Source of the DNA: Micropterus salmoides
Lineage: Eukaryota; Chordata; Actinopteri; Centrarchiformes; Centrarchidae
Length of the DNA stretch: 64,000 bases
Assembly (NCBI RefSeq): GCF_014851395.1
Contig: NW_024044459.1
Span: 23,512,418-23,576,417 of the forward strand
Direction: 5' to 3'
The stretch's first letter is position 1, and each line of letters begins with the position of its first letter. The notes beneath the pieces are model-generated. The model had not been told where the DNA came from and did not search any database. It was given only the letters and a program-made list of their open reading frames with translations. Positions 10,810 to 22,489 of the stretch are shown here, piece by piece. A program made the translations under genes and the position numbers.

Positions 10810-13582
10810 AGGTCACAGTAATATTGTAGTATTTAGCATTAATAATGAATTTAAATCATACCCACAGTATTTCAAATATGTGATAAATGCAAATGCCACC
10901 ACAACACTTAACTCACTTTTGCTGTCCCTGCCACCATAATGTTTGATTTCACATTCAGGGAACAACTTATTTCTTTTTGTATAAGTGACCCTGGAAACAG
11001 GCTCATGTCCCGTCTCTACTAGCTTCTATTTTTCTCCTCAAATCTTTCCTCCAGTGTGCAAAAGTTGTTGGGTCCATCGACCGCCCCGCTCCCATCTCCA
11101 ACCCCAAACATGCTGCTGTTGCTCAGTGTATTTGAAAGGCACCCTGCTGGTAGAAAAGGGATTTAGAGAAAGGAAAACAGATTGATCCAAAAATCAACAG
11201 AGAAGAAGACAGGACAAGTCTCGTTGATAGTTTAAAACACCCTTTTGACTACAACCACTGAGAGAACCCAAAAGGAAACTCTAAATGAAAACAAAAACAT
11301 TGCGTCTTACAAATACTCCACATTATCTCTCAAATTGCTTTTTTGTTATTTACACAAAATGTCAGTGAGTGTCATAGTTTTGCAGGAGATTTTTCTTAAA
11401 AATTAGAAGAACATGGGGCATCCAAATAGAAAGATGAAATATTCCACTGGATGATTTTTAACCTGAAAGATAAGTGAGTGAAAAGGATGAAGGTGGTGTA
11501 GGGGGATAAAAGGAAACGGCAAGACAGGCGGCTTTTTGTTGGTGTCAACATAATTTGGAAAAGTGATGGAAATCAAACCTGCTTCGCCTACTTATCTCTG
11601 TCGTCTGAGATGTTGTTTCTACTTTTGACAGCACTGAAAGTGTCTCTGCTTCTCGATGCCTGTGTGTTTATGTGCTGGGTTTATTTATATGCAACTTTGT
11701 GTGCCCATTACATCCCAAAAAGAATGTGTGCATGCGTGAGTTTGTGTGTGTGCCAACAGATAAGGCTTTGAGCATCTGAGATATTTCAGAAATCTAATGC
11801 AGGCTTGATGCCCTTGCCGTGTGATCAAAGAAAACGGGGCTTCTTTCATTACCTTTGACGGAGGAACACATTTGGATGTTTGCCTCTCTCTTTCTCTCTC
11901 TCTCTCTCTCTGCCTGAAGGGAGAGGAGAGTGTTAGTTATCAGAGAATTGCTGCGCATTGGAGAACCCTTTTAACAAGGTGGAAAAGCAGCCCTGCTTTG
12001 GAATTCAGGAATCATGAATGCTGGATAGCTGCACTGCTGATTCACGCTAAATTAGGGAGAAGTCTGAATTCACCTTATAGACTGTTTCTAAGGAAACTAG
12101 GTTACGTGTGTGCTTTCCCTAGGAAAATACCACAACCATTATTCATGTACTATAAAGCGTAACATGTTCACTGACATGTGTATGAATCAGAGCTACATGA
12201 TGCATCTTTAGGACAACAGTGTTGTGCAGTGAATATAGAGTGTCTTACCTTCAACCAAAGAACCACTGGAATTAAGTGCCATGAATCCTTACTGGCTTCA
12301 GGGATGTTGCTCTGTTTGGCCTCCCTGTGGATGGGGGGAAAGCAAAAAGGGAATTCGAAATTATTATCTATGAAAAAGAATGTTTTCATTCCATTTAGTA
12401 AGAGTTTTAGTAAGTTTCCATTAGATGGAAACTATGCTGAAATATCTATGGCACAAGCTTTTAACATATGTTAGTTGCACTTTATCACGTGGAAGAGGAG
12501 TTTTATTCTGTTCATTTCTACTATCATAAGAAGGCTCTTATCTCTAAAGAGAAATAAGCTTGTTCTACTCGTTATGCCTATTCATTAGATCTTACATGAA
12601 AAATAGCATTTTACATTTGAATAATGGCATCCTGGGAAACGCTGATCCCTTGATGTTTACCATGTATCATATTATGATAAAAAACACATTAGTTATGCAT
12701 TATTCACGTCCATATGAAAAACAAAAAGCTGCTTTAATGTATGAAAACTACAGTAAAAGCCACTTTGACTTCGTTATCACATGTTTGTCGCATGTCACAT
12801 ATTTTATTTAATCCAGGTGTTTTTAGTGTTCCTAAGATATGAAAGTATCTGATGAATTAGACACAATTTACAGTGTAACTCGTGCAGACACTTCAATTAA
12901 AGCGCAGTGTACATGCTGTAACAACCCTGTGCCTACAAAAACTAACAAATCTACTTAATTAGTCATCCGCACACTTCCTTTAGAATCTGTCGGTAAAATG
13001 TGCATAAAGTGGCTGAAACAGACAGCACATAATGAGATCTTGAACCATGAAGGTGGCTGTGAAGTTTGCAGTTCATAAATCATGCAATGCTTTAAGCCAC
13101 AGATGTAGCTTCTATTCTACTTGGATTCATATATTTATTATAAACCACATAGTTTTTAAATGTGTCTGCAGTGAGAGAGGAGGAATAATAAAGAAGTGAA
13201 GGGGAATGAGGTGGAGGGAGGTAAAATTTAGTGGACTGGAGAAAAGGGAAAGACTAAACGGAGACTGAGGAAAGTTAATTAAAGCAGGAGTCGGTAACAA
13301 CAAACAATGCAAAACCTTCCACGTCACTCTCTGCTGCTTGTATCACTCTGCTAAGCCCCGCCGACCAAACCCACAAGTTCCTACGGCAGCAGAAGGTGGC
13401 AGTTGCCCTGTGAAACCTCATCCCCACGTAGGGACTCCCTCTCCATGGCAAGAGTCTCGCCAAGACCCCAGGCTCTCTTCAAATGGTCTTCACAAAGACA
13501 TCTCTCACAGCCCAGGGCAGAGCGCCCCAGGCTTCAGAGGCAGCTCCAGCAACATCTAAAAGCAGGATGAGATGCTAGTGCA
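10810..13582. other. Unassigned noncoding DNA
   Basis: Contains a (CT)n stretch at 11884-11911 and a TG-rich patch near 11740. The block 11.74-12.9 kb has few repeats and could hold conserved noncoding sequence, but nothing visible proves it. No protein-like frame was recognised. Confidence 0.5.
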
Positions 13583-13599
13583 CCCCCCCCCCCCCCCCC
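13583..13599. repeat. Poly-C run
   Basis: Seventeen consecutive C. Such runs are prone to sequencing and assembly length errors. Confidence 0.9.
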
Positions 13600-13727
13600 A
13601 GGTTATTCTCCACTGTTTGTCATCATGCCTCTATGCCCCTCGTCGAGCGAGGTGGGGTTTAGTAATACTGGCAGTTATTTTGAGATGGATCACACAGCAA
13701 AGTAAATTAGTAAAGTAATAAAGTAAC

Positions 13728-14787
13728 TAGTGCTGTGCTGGGAAACGATTATATTTTTGAATTAATACATGCTTCTCTCTCTACACATGATTCTCTGCGA
13801 TTAATCGCAATTAATTTCGATGGTTTTGCGCAAAATTGAATAATCTATTCTAAAGTAGTGTATTGCGCACTTTTAATTTAAATGTACTGCTATATACACA
13901 AAAGTGCATTAACATGTGATTTGCAAACAAAACAAATCTGGTGCTTTTTACAAGCAATATTCCCTTTACACAGTAGCAATAAAATATTTCTTGTAAATCT
14001 CAACTTAAACATTGATGTAATCAAATCAAATATAAAACCAAAGCTCTTTGCCACAGCCAGAGCATTACCTTTTATCTAGCCATCAGAGTCCAGAGCCACG
14101 ATCATAACATCATAACGGCACCTTCTGAGCAACAGCTAACAAATATAAATCTGTTTTCTTGTTTTTTTTCTGAACAGCAGAAGCATTTTTTCTTTTATCA
14201 GGGAGCAGCATAAACAGTCTATGTTCAGTGTCTATGTTAGAGTGAGGTGAAGTGCAGGCCTCACGCACACGCCCGTCCGCAGCCGATGTTGAACTGTCTT
14301 GAACTTTTTGTACACGATGCGCAGCACAAATCATTGGAAGATAGACTGATCCTCGCTGTTTGTGAGTTTCCAAAGTCTATTACTGTTTACAAAATAGGAC
14401 ATTAACAGGAGGGAATTCACATGGCAGAGACTATGTTGTGATTTTAAGAACGTTCCTAAGACCAACATCTTCCCCATTACTAATCAGCATGCAGTGGCAT
14501 TTGATCGCTGGTCTTGCTTTTGTTTATCTACTTCTCCCACACGCTGCATCCAACATAGTCTGCCGAAGCCTCCCTCCGCTGCTGTTTGGGTGGGTGATTT
14601 GCAGGCTGATCAACATCCCACCCCTCCTGTGACCCATGGTTTGACTGTATGTGTATTCAGAGCCAGTGAGCAACAGACTTTCAAAGTATTAATAAGGAAA
14701 ACTGCATTAATGTGCAATAAAATAATTGCCGGCGTTAATTAATTAATGCGTTAACGCGATAATAAAGCGTTAACATGCCCAGCCCTA
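13728..14787. mobile_element. hAT transposon, non-autonomous
   Basis: The left end TAGTGCTGTGCTGGG pairs with the right end, which on the other strand reads TAGGGCTGGGCATG. The 8-bp flanks are AAAGTAAC (13720-13727) and AAAGGAAC (14788-14795), agreeing at 7 of 8 positions. Eight-base duplications and TAGGGCTGGGC-type ends are hAT traits. Subterminal repeats ATTAATCGC and GTTAACGCG are typical transposase-binding-like arrays. No long frame survives in the 1060 bp. A minus-strand 87-codon frame at 14110-14373 is not recognisable. Confidence 0.8.
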
Positions 14788-14795
14788 AAAGGAAC

Positions 14796-16687
14796 ACAAT
14801 TAAAAATCATCGAGGTTCATTACTTTAAATACTCCCTCCAGAATACATGTTCTCTATGTAGGTTATGTAGGTCTACATAAGGTTTTGCTGTTTTTGAAAT
14901 TATAAATTGAAAGTGAAAGAAACGGATGGCATGAGATGAAGCTGAGGACATGAACTGAATTCAAATAAAGATTTAACGAGTAGCTTTTACAGCTTATCCT
15001 GCAGAACCAAAACAAAACACATGCCGAAAATCATCATGCTTACAACCATCAACAGTTTTGAACCACACCTTTAATTCTTGTTTAGCATAACAAAATGTAC
15101 TTTCGTCATAAAACTTGTCAGGCAACACTACAGGATGACATACTTAATAATAAAGGCTGCAAACGGGAAACATCGCAAAGTACACAGTAGAATTTGCATG
15201 GACACCAAGAAGTTGCTTTGTAATTAATGCAACACATTGGCAATAACCCCTCTGGCTATACTGCCTTGGAGAACGGAAGCTGTGATGCAACTGTCAAGTT
15301 TTTTGGGCAATGTGATGGCATTTCTTTCCTGGGAAAAGAAATCGAAATGGCAACAGATTGAACTGAACAGAAAAAACTTTCCAGGACAATACGTTTTTTT
15401 ATTTATTCAATGCAATGGCTCCTCAAGCAACAGTGCTCTACAATGCTACAGAAGATGTTTTGTAGCAACGTTTTTCTTTGTAGGTTAGAGGAGGGCATTA
15501 TTACCTTCAATAAAACTAATTGAAGCTCCATACAAACCCTTTAAAAGATAAATGTGATCTATCTGTAAATGAAATCTCCCATGCTTGCCAAGAAACATTT
15601 AGCACATATTCATTAAAAGAATCATACACAGAATAGGATGATACAGTTGAGTGTCAGCCATTAATTAGCTAATAACCACTCTACTGTCTGCTAATGTTAA
15701 GCCCACACTGATTATCTGCTTGCCTTTTGACAACTGCCAGCCTGCCTGAGTCTGTGTTGACACCAAAAAGCATGCAAGCATGCAAGCACCATGTTTAAAA
15801 AACTCAAGGGCCTGCACTGCTGATTGCATGTTTTGCTACAGGTTAAGATTAGAAACTCTAGGAAGTCCAGCTTGAAGGCTTATGAGGTGCCAAGACACTG
15901 CATTTATCAGGCAGCAATGATTTGGCCTCCACCTCTGTCTTAAAAAAAAAGTTAAATTAACACAATGCGCTCTACAAGGTAGACTTTGCATTGCTAGATG
16001 ATGTTGAGCCAGGATCAACTTCTGTTTTTTTTTTTGTCTGGTCACACCGCCTTTTCACTGCGGATTGCAAACCAAGTAAAGACCACACAAACACGTATAA
16101 TAACACAGTGCGCAGAAACTCAACTAACGGTCTGTTCTTGTGGGGCTAGCCTTGTTTATTTTATTTATTTATTTGTTTATTTATTTTCACATAATGTTAA
16201 GAAGTAAAGTCATTTTCAGGCATATGGCCATCTTGAGAACGAACACCTACGCACAGCAGCTCCCACTCATGGACGCGTGAACCAGCTATAGAGGTGAGTG
16301 CTTCGTGCGATGAGAGGTACTCCTCCCACAATTCTTGTGGAACTCTGAATTATTGTGATCACCTCTAATTGGTGAAGAGGGAGAGAGATAGAGGAAAGAC
16401 CTTGGGTTCGTACCTGGGTACTTTGGAGGGGATCATGTTGTGTTGTCTGAAGTGGTAGATGAGACTTTTCCTAAGGGACTCCACTCATCTGCTTTCCTCT
16501 GCTCCTCTCCGCTGTCTGTCAGTGTCTCAATTTCTCCACTTTTCTTTCCTTTCACCTTCACTTGTCTCTCCAAATCCTTATCTATTTCTCTGTCTAGTTG
16601 TGTAGACACTCAGTGAATTTATATGTACTCTAAAATAGTGATTATTACTGCCATGTAAACACCTTAACTGAACTGTTATACTTACAT
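14796..16687. other. Unassigned noncoding DNA
   Basis: Contains a short TTTA-rich run at 16157-16187 and a GCATGCAAGCATGC motif near 15770. The stretch 15540-15770 is repeat-free and has TTAATTAGCTAAT, a palindrome-like homeodomain-type word near 15662, which could mark a regulatory element. No coding signal was recognised. Confidence 0.5.
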
Positions 16688-16868
16688 TAAAGTTCCCATA
16701 TTATAACAATTTTGACAACACTCCATTGTAGTCTCTTTAAGGCCCCATAAAAGCCCACTTTCTTCTAATTGGCCAACTTTCCTGAAGCCTCCCAAGGGGC
16801 AACAACTAGCTAGCACAGTGCTGAAAGGAAGTGTGGAGATGGGTCTGGCTATGACAGACCTGGCCTCA
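16688..16868. mobile_element. Fragment of a TTAA-type fish MITE (tentative)
   Basis: Begins TTAAAGTTCCCATATTAT, which I recall as the start of a common fish TTAA element. The partner end is not visible, so the hAT at 16877 may have inserted in it or it may be truncated. This rests on memory of the family, not on two visible ends. Confidence 0.35.
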
Positions 16869-17059
16869 CTGATTTCTAGGGCTGAAACGATTCATTGATT
16901 AAATCGATTAATAAAATGCATCGACACAAATTCTTAGCATCGATGCTTCGCTTAATCCATATAACTATTTAGCACACTGTTTCGCACAGACATTTATTAC
17001 TGTCGCACATTGCACTTACGCTGTGAACACGACGTGATTATAATGGCGTTGTTTGCAAA

Positions 17060-17281
17060 GTGGAGGAAGAGAGAGAAAATAGCAAGGGACGAAGAAGAAA
17101 GTGTCCAAAGTATGGGTTATTTCAAGCTAGAGAGAACAACAACTCTGTAATGTTAACGTCCGTCCACCAAAAGAAACTTATGTCGCCTCGGCAACAGCAA
17201 CGCCTGATCAGAAGGCACCCGGTGTTATGCCAGCGGACCACAGACAAGGTCAGAGTAACAGCAACTTTAGCATTTAACTGA
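17060..17281 (+). pseudogene. BED zinc-finger remnant of a hAT transposase
   Basis: The translation contains RENNNSV, then QKKLM, then RLIRRHPV. In a BED finger the order is a Cys pair, a Lys-rich turn, then His-x(3-5)-His before a HPxx tail. The Cys pair is lost here: the CNV word appears only in a neighbouring frame, pointing to a small indel. The preceding frame has SKVW, the usual start of the finger, also out of phase. BED fingers bind transposon ends in ZBED-like hAT transposases. The position 180 bases inside the hAT left end agrees. Confidence 0.6.
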
Positions 17282-17304
17282 AATCATGATTGATTGTTGA
17301 GTGG

Positions 17305-17800
17305 AAGCCTAGCCAAAGTAATCCGCAGTCCTCCGCTGTAAATGTGCACATGTGCGTATGTTGTTCTCCTTTTTTGGCTGTGAGTTGTAACCTCACAGTC
17401 AAGAGTTAACTGGGTGTCGGGGAGCTGCACCTTTTAACCCCCCTCCAGCTCTCTCTGTAGCTCAGACAATCCCTGCTACCTGCGTGTGCCTTTCACCCAT
17501 ATTCTTTGTCTTTATAATTGGTATCTTTATAATAACAAACAACAGCTGTTTTGTGTGCAGGATCGCTCATTTCCCGTCGTACATTTCACGTGTGTTTGAC
17601 AAAACGTGGTTTAGAGACCAGCGTCGGGTGACGCAGCCGCTTGTCAGCTCGTGTAGTGTGTGACCCCCTGTCACCGATCAGTCACGTAGTGTGAACACCA
17701 CAACGACTTCGATACTCCCGTCACATGACGGCAAGTTGTGTAGTGTGAACAGCACGGCCACCGGCCAACGCTAAAAGTCGTGTAGTCTGCATGAGCCTTT
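17305..17800 (-). mobile_element. Inverted-repeat element, family A copy 1
   Basis: The reverse complement of this stretch aligns over some 360 bases with 23773-24130. Shared words include CAGACTACACG, GTTCACACTACACAACTTG and TAATTATAAAGACAAAGAAT (or close). Its outer end reads AAAGGCTCATGCAGACTACA on the minus strand, like the end of copy 2. The other end is degenerate near 17305. No transposase is encoded. A minus-strand open frame (17671-18255) runs through the terminus and is not accepted as a gene. Confidence 0.7.
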
Positions 17801-18386
17801 TGTATAACTTGTATAGCACTCAGGTGATGTGTTTGTAAAGCAGCTATCTGGTTGCTGGTCAGATGTTTGCTGTATGACACACTACTACGAGTAGCGCGGT
17901 AGCTTCCACACACGCTACATTTTCTCAAGCATTTCTGAAGGATCAGTAAGTGACGCCACCGCCGCACACGGACCTGTATGTGCAGCCAGTAGATGCACTT
18001 CTGTGTGATGGTGACATCACATACCGATCCTTGGGCTGAGGTCTGCAACTTTGCTGCAGTGGAATAAAGACACGCGCAATTGAGTTTACTTTGTTTGTGA
18101 TAGTTATTGTAGCACCTCTTGTGAGAAGGATCAGGGTCCAGCCTGGACAGCTCTTCCTCTAGTGAGGAGGAGGAAACTTTGATATATCTTTCTCGCCCAT
18201 TGCCATGAATGTTTAGGTTGTAATGATGCCAGAGCACAAATTCATATATAAACAATAAAAAAATATATAATTAATTAATAATGTGATAATTAAGTTAGCC
18301 TACTTTATACAAACAACAATGGTTCTCCATTTGTTGCATAAGGAAATACATTTAGCTGCAATGATATGGCAATAAGTAGGAGAGTT

Positions 18387-18390
<4 letters not shown>

Positions 18391-18436
<46 letters not shown>

Positions 18437-18460
18437 TAGATAGATAGCTAGATAGATAGA
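18391..18460. repeat. Compound (TG)(TA)(GATA) microsatellite
   Basis: A short TG run, then about 20 TA units, then imperfect GATA units, abutting the inverted-repeat element at 18461. It hides any target duplication of that element. Confidence 0.93.
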
Positions 18461-19410
18461 TTATGAGGGACCAGAAATGAAATATCTGTAAATGAATAAA
18501 TAAATAATTAAATGTAGAAATAAATAAAAATTAAATATATTTTGTAATGAAAAAAGGCTATTTCTATATTTATTTCTGTTTTTCTGTATTTATTTATGCA
18601 TTTCTACTTGCATGTATTTCTGTATTTCCACATTTATTTATGCCTGTATTTCCACATTTCCACATTTATTTTTCCCTGCGCCTGTATGCTAATAGAGTGG
18701 GTGGTGCCAACATCAGTCTGAAGCAGGATTGGGTAGCTGGAGGCCACATGGCAAACCAGACAGAAGCAAGTGATTCATCTACATGACACAAGCCAGCCAC
18801 ACAGTAGATTCCTTTAGTCAAACATATTCAGTGTCAAAGTACATGGATTCTTCCATGGTTCTTACAACAACACCTAGAGTAAGATTCTTCCACTGTTGGT
18901 GTAGTTTTTTGTATTTAAAATACTTGGTGAAAGAATTACTCCGGAAAGCCCTGTCCAACTCCTTCTCTGGGATTTCAACCTTCAACCAACAGGAATTTTT
19001 ACTGCACCATTTTCCTTGTCGAAAGTCTGTGGTAAGTGTCTCTAAATTACTTATTATATCATTGCTTTGCATTTCAATAGAAGTCGCATTGTAGAACAAC
19101 TTAATATTGATGTCCACCTACACTGCAACTAGCTGTATGTCTTAAAACACAGAATTCCGAAGGGCGAACGTGACAGAGTTAATGGCTAACGTTAGCAGCC
19201 ATTAAATTCATGAGCAAAGCCCTTATAGGCAAAAGTACTGTGAAGTCAAGTTGGTAAATGCTCATTACTATAAGTGCAATAAAACCTTTACACGTAAAAA
19301 GCCTTAACTTAATCCAAACTGCTAAACTATCTTTCAATTTTTGAGAGAAAAAAGCATTTAATGCAACACAGCAAGAGGACCTTAACGTAACTTAATGCCT
19401 TTAGCTTTGC

Positions 19411-20698
19411 TAGGGATGGGGATCAAGACCCGGTTCTATAGGATCAGGTTCCAAGTTTCTGAAAACCCAAAAATTCCGGAGCATAACATTTCATACACAA
19501 TTAGCTAAATGTTACAAACAAGCTAAATTGAAATCTGTAACTTTAGTCTAACTGTTTAGCTTAGTTTGCACTGTAGCTTAAAATGTGGCACACTGCTGTA
19601 AACTCAGCTGCTGGCTGAGACGAACCAGCTGCTCTTCTCTGCCAGGTAAGGTTACCTGCTGGCAGTAACGTTTAAATAACTGCAGAGAGAGGAGAAGGAG
19701 GAAAGGAGGAAAGACTGAAACAGACTGATATCTTCATTCTTTGCAAACATCACTCAGTACTGTGGTGACAGATATCGACTTTATATTGACTTACATTACA
19801 CTAACATTAATTTTGCTGCTCTATAAACAACATTTAGTTGTAATTAGAATATTTAATACCAACCCTATACTGAATTTAAAAACAACCAGGCAGCTAATAT
19901 GCACATTCAATATTTTTTTTATTTAGCCTATTGAAAGTGATCATCTCAATATGTAACAATGTTCTCGCAGATTTACCTCTCATTGTTCAGGCCTACCTCA
20001 CGCCCTCGTTTGTTTCATGTCTTATTTGGTCTGTTGGTTGTTTGCTAGGATGGCTGAACACACAAAATGGTCAAAGGCCAGAGATAGTGCTAGCAGTTAA
20101 TATTTACAAACTAATGAAGTGTTGCAGGCTGTGGTTGTTAACGCTGGTTTGAAGTCAGTACATCAGAGAGCAGTAACTGTCTGTTGTGGTAATGCTAATA
20201 AGTTAAATATTATCTATATATATGCACACACACACACAGTTTTTTTCATTGGTGTACTTACAGTATAATTACAGTATAAGGCACAATTATTCTAAATATG
20301 GCCAATTGCAATAAGTGAATTGCAGAAGCTAGTTTTTTCGATAAAGGTAAAATGACAAAACTGCATCATGATGAATTACTGTAGTTCTGAAAAGATGCCC
20401 TAGCCTACAAATCTTGTTCTCCAGATTTAAAAAGTCATGTTTGTTTTGTTACAGACCCCAGTTTCTTCACATAGTGATATATATAATAGTTTATTCAGTG
20501 AAGTTTAAATTTGAAGTTCTAATATAATAATTCCGACTAGTTATGATTTATATGGCAATATCATGTTTTTACCACTAATTTGTCGTGACCAGTGATTAGT
20601 TTCACGGTCAAAAGGTATCGCTGAGTGTGTTTCGGGGTATACCCTTTGGTTATCTTGAGCATTTCATATGGGATGACTCAGTTTGTGTTTTTTCCCTA
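19411..20698 (+). mobile_element. hAT-like element, family C copy 1
   Basis: The left end is TAGGGATGGGGATCAAGACC, and the right end is TTTCCCTA. The flanking 8-mers are AGCTTTGC (19403-19410) and AGCTTTCA (20699-20706), agreeing at 6 of 8. Positions 19411 to about 20000 are homologous to the reverse complement of 62215-63254 (copy 2), for example CCAGGCAGCTAATATGCAC. Past 20000 the two copies differ. No transposase frame is seen. It sits exactly at the splice acceptor of the broken gene at 20699. Confidence 0.62.
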
Positions 20699-21333
20699 AG
20701 CTTTCATAGAGTTCTCCATCCCAGCTGGCAGCGGAAGCATCAGAGTTTATGATGAGAAGGGGATGCAGACGTCTCTGAAGAAGTAGCACAGCAACATCAG
20801 ATCTGACAACGGTAAACTTGATTCCCATTTCTTTCAGATAAGACCCAGTTATACTTTGGTTGTGAAAAACCAACAAATGGTGTTTATTTGTTCTCTCCTG
20901 CCTCTCTCTCCTGAACTATACTTAGATTCCAACCACTTCCAGCTCTTCCCAGTCCACCAGGCCACTGCTTGATCTCGTAACCAACTCAGCACTGTACGTT
21001 TCAGCTTGTGGCTCAGATGTTACAGTCATCCTGGATGAGGAATGAAGTGCTTCCAGAAAACGGAGAAGGCTGATAATGATGTCAAACATGTAAGTTGATG
21101 TGTAAAATGTATTTATTGTGAGGGCCTCCTTTGCACAGTTTTTTGATTGGTAGCTATTTCTCTAGGTGTATTTACTGTAAGTTGCTCATGATTATTTATT
21201 TTTAGTGAATATTGTCTTATCTTTAACTCCTTTCACAGTTAATTGAATCTGCACTGACCCAGAAGCCTGGCGGAAGTCGTATCATCAAGGCGAAGAAAGC
21301 TCTGGCTGATTTCTCACAGCAACAGATGGTTAA
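20699..21333 (+). pseudogene. Broken multi-exon gene carried inside the inverted-repeat element
   Basis: Three exon-like pieces are visible. Piece 1 (from about 20703) reads FIEFSIPAGSGSIRVYDEKG, then shifts frame to DADVSEEVAQQHQ. Piece 2 (20953-21089) follows a good acceptor and reads LLDLVTNSALYVS and VTVILDEE, then after a one-base shift MKCFQKTEKADNDVKH, and ends at GTAAGT. Piece 3 (21239-21333) follows TTTCACAG and reads in phase LIESALTQKPGGSRIIKAKK and ADFSQQQMV. It resembles an uncharacterised multi-copy fish gene family that I recall only loosely, with a beta-rich N-terminal part and a GGxRIL-like motif. No function is claimed. Frameshifts, a hAT-like insertion at the first acceptor and a TTAA element inside piece 3 show that it is dead. 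Confidence 0.5.
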
Positions 21334-21690
21334 AGGATAATCTCGGTATTTTTAAACCTGGGCTCCATTTTCACATATTTTGGTGTTGAAATGACTCGTA
21401 GGTACAGAAAGTTTTAAATCAGTGCAGTAGATGGCTTCCAGGAGAAATTCTTCAGATTCCAAATAATGGCATGATAATGACGTTTGTTATGGGCTACAAT
21501 TCTCCCCTGGAAATATTTTCAATATTAAGAGAGATTTTTACATGTACATGTCTTTTTAACAACAGTTTTTAAAATGAATGTGCAGTTTAATAGCGAGTGC
21601 TAAAGGAGCTGTCACACTCAAACAGAACTACAAACTAAACCTTGAGGTTAAATGTTTTTATTTTTAATAAACTGTATGGATTACATGTAT
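21334..21690. mobile_element. TTAA-type MITE fragment
   Basis: It follows TTAA at 21330-21333 and starts AGGATAATCTCGGTATTTTT, a start I recall from a fish TTAA element. It splits codons of exon piece 3 (GTT-AA). The right end is not recognisable and is probably cut by the LINE that follows. Confidence 0.5.
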
Positions 21691-21693
21691 CAG

Positions 21694-22431
21694 CAAAGCC
21701 AATAACCCCACTCTCACCATCGACGGCACCACTGTCTCCCCATCTCCCCAGGCCCTCAACCTCGGTGTGATTTTTGATTCAAATCTCTCCCTTGAGCTCC
21801 ACATCCGTCATGTCATTAAAACCTCCTTCTTTCACCTTCACAACATTGCCAAAATCAGACCCTCACTCACACCCTCTGCTGCTGAAAGACTCATTCATGC
21901 CTTCATCTCCTCACGGCTGGACTACTGCAACTCACTACTCCTTTTATGTAGGTATCAGCTCAACCTACATAAAAAGACTCCAACTGGTCCAGAAATTAGC
22001 CGCACGACTCATCACCCGCTCCAAATCCTGGCACCACATGACTCCAGTCCTAAAACAACTACACTGGCTTACCATTTCTCACCGGATCACATACAAAATC
22101 CTGATCCTTACCTACAAAGCCATTCACCACCTGGCCCCTTCATACCTCACTGTCCCCCTCTCCCCCTACCAACCCTCACGGTCCCTCAGATCCACCTTAG
22201 CCAGTCTCCTCTGCGTCCCCAAGTCCAAGCTCCGCAGTTCTGGGGACAGAGCCTTTTCCAGGGCAGCTCCCAGGCTCTGGAACTCCCTCCCCCATGAGAT
22301 CCGCACCTCTGAGTCCTTCACCATTTTCCAGTCCCACCTTAAGACCTCTGCCTGTCCATAGCCATTTGTTGTCATGCTTCTTTATCTGCTCTGTAAAGTG
22401 ACTTTGAGTTCGAGAAAAGCGCTATACAAAT
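21694..22431 (+). pseudogene. 5'-truncated non-LTR retrotransposon, C-terminal part of reverse transcriptase ORF
   Basis: The translation has the conserved C-terminal run of L2/Nimb-like LINEs: SSRLDYCNSLL, then IKRLQLVQKLAARLI, then QLHWLTISHRITYKILILTY, SRSLRS, GDRAFSRAAPRLWNSLP and FQSHLKT, with TAG at 22359-22361. The first third is in one frame and the rest in another, with the shift near 21945-21960, so the copy is broken. The 3' tail ends GCGCTATACAAATTCAATTT and runs into (ATT)n, the usual LINE 3' end. It is truncated upstream of the catalytic core. Confidence 0.88.
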
Positions 22432-22434
22432 TCA

Positions 22435-22436
<2 letters not shown>

Positions 22437-22487
<51 letters not shown>
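22437..22487. repeat. (ATT)n microsatellite at LINE 3' end
   Basis: About 17 TTA units directly after the LINE tail. Such tails seed microsatellites. Confidence 0.95.

Positions 22488-22489
<2 letters not shown>

Noticed and set aside
15765..15790. GCATGCAAGCATGCAAGCA as a functional palindrome
   Set aside because: It is a short tandem of GCATGCAA units, which are self-complementary by composition. Too short to interpret.
17671..18255. Longest minus-strand open frame in the nested region, 194 codons
   Set aside because: It runs through the terminus of family A copy 1 and into unrelated sequence, has no recognisable domain, and its composition (many His, Cys and Ser) fits chance translation of CpG-containing repeat.
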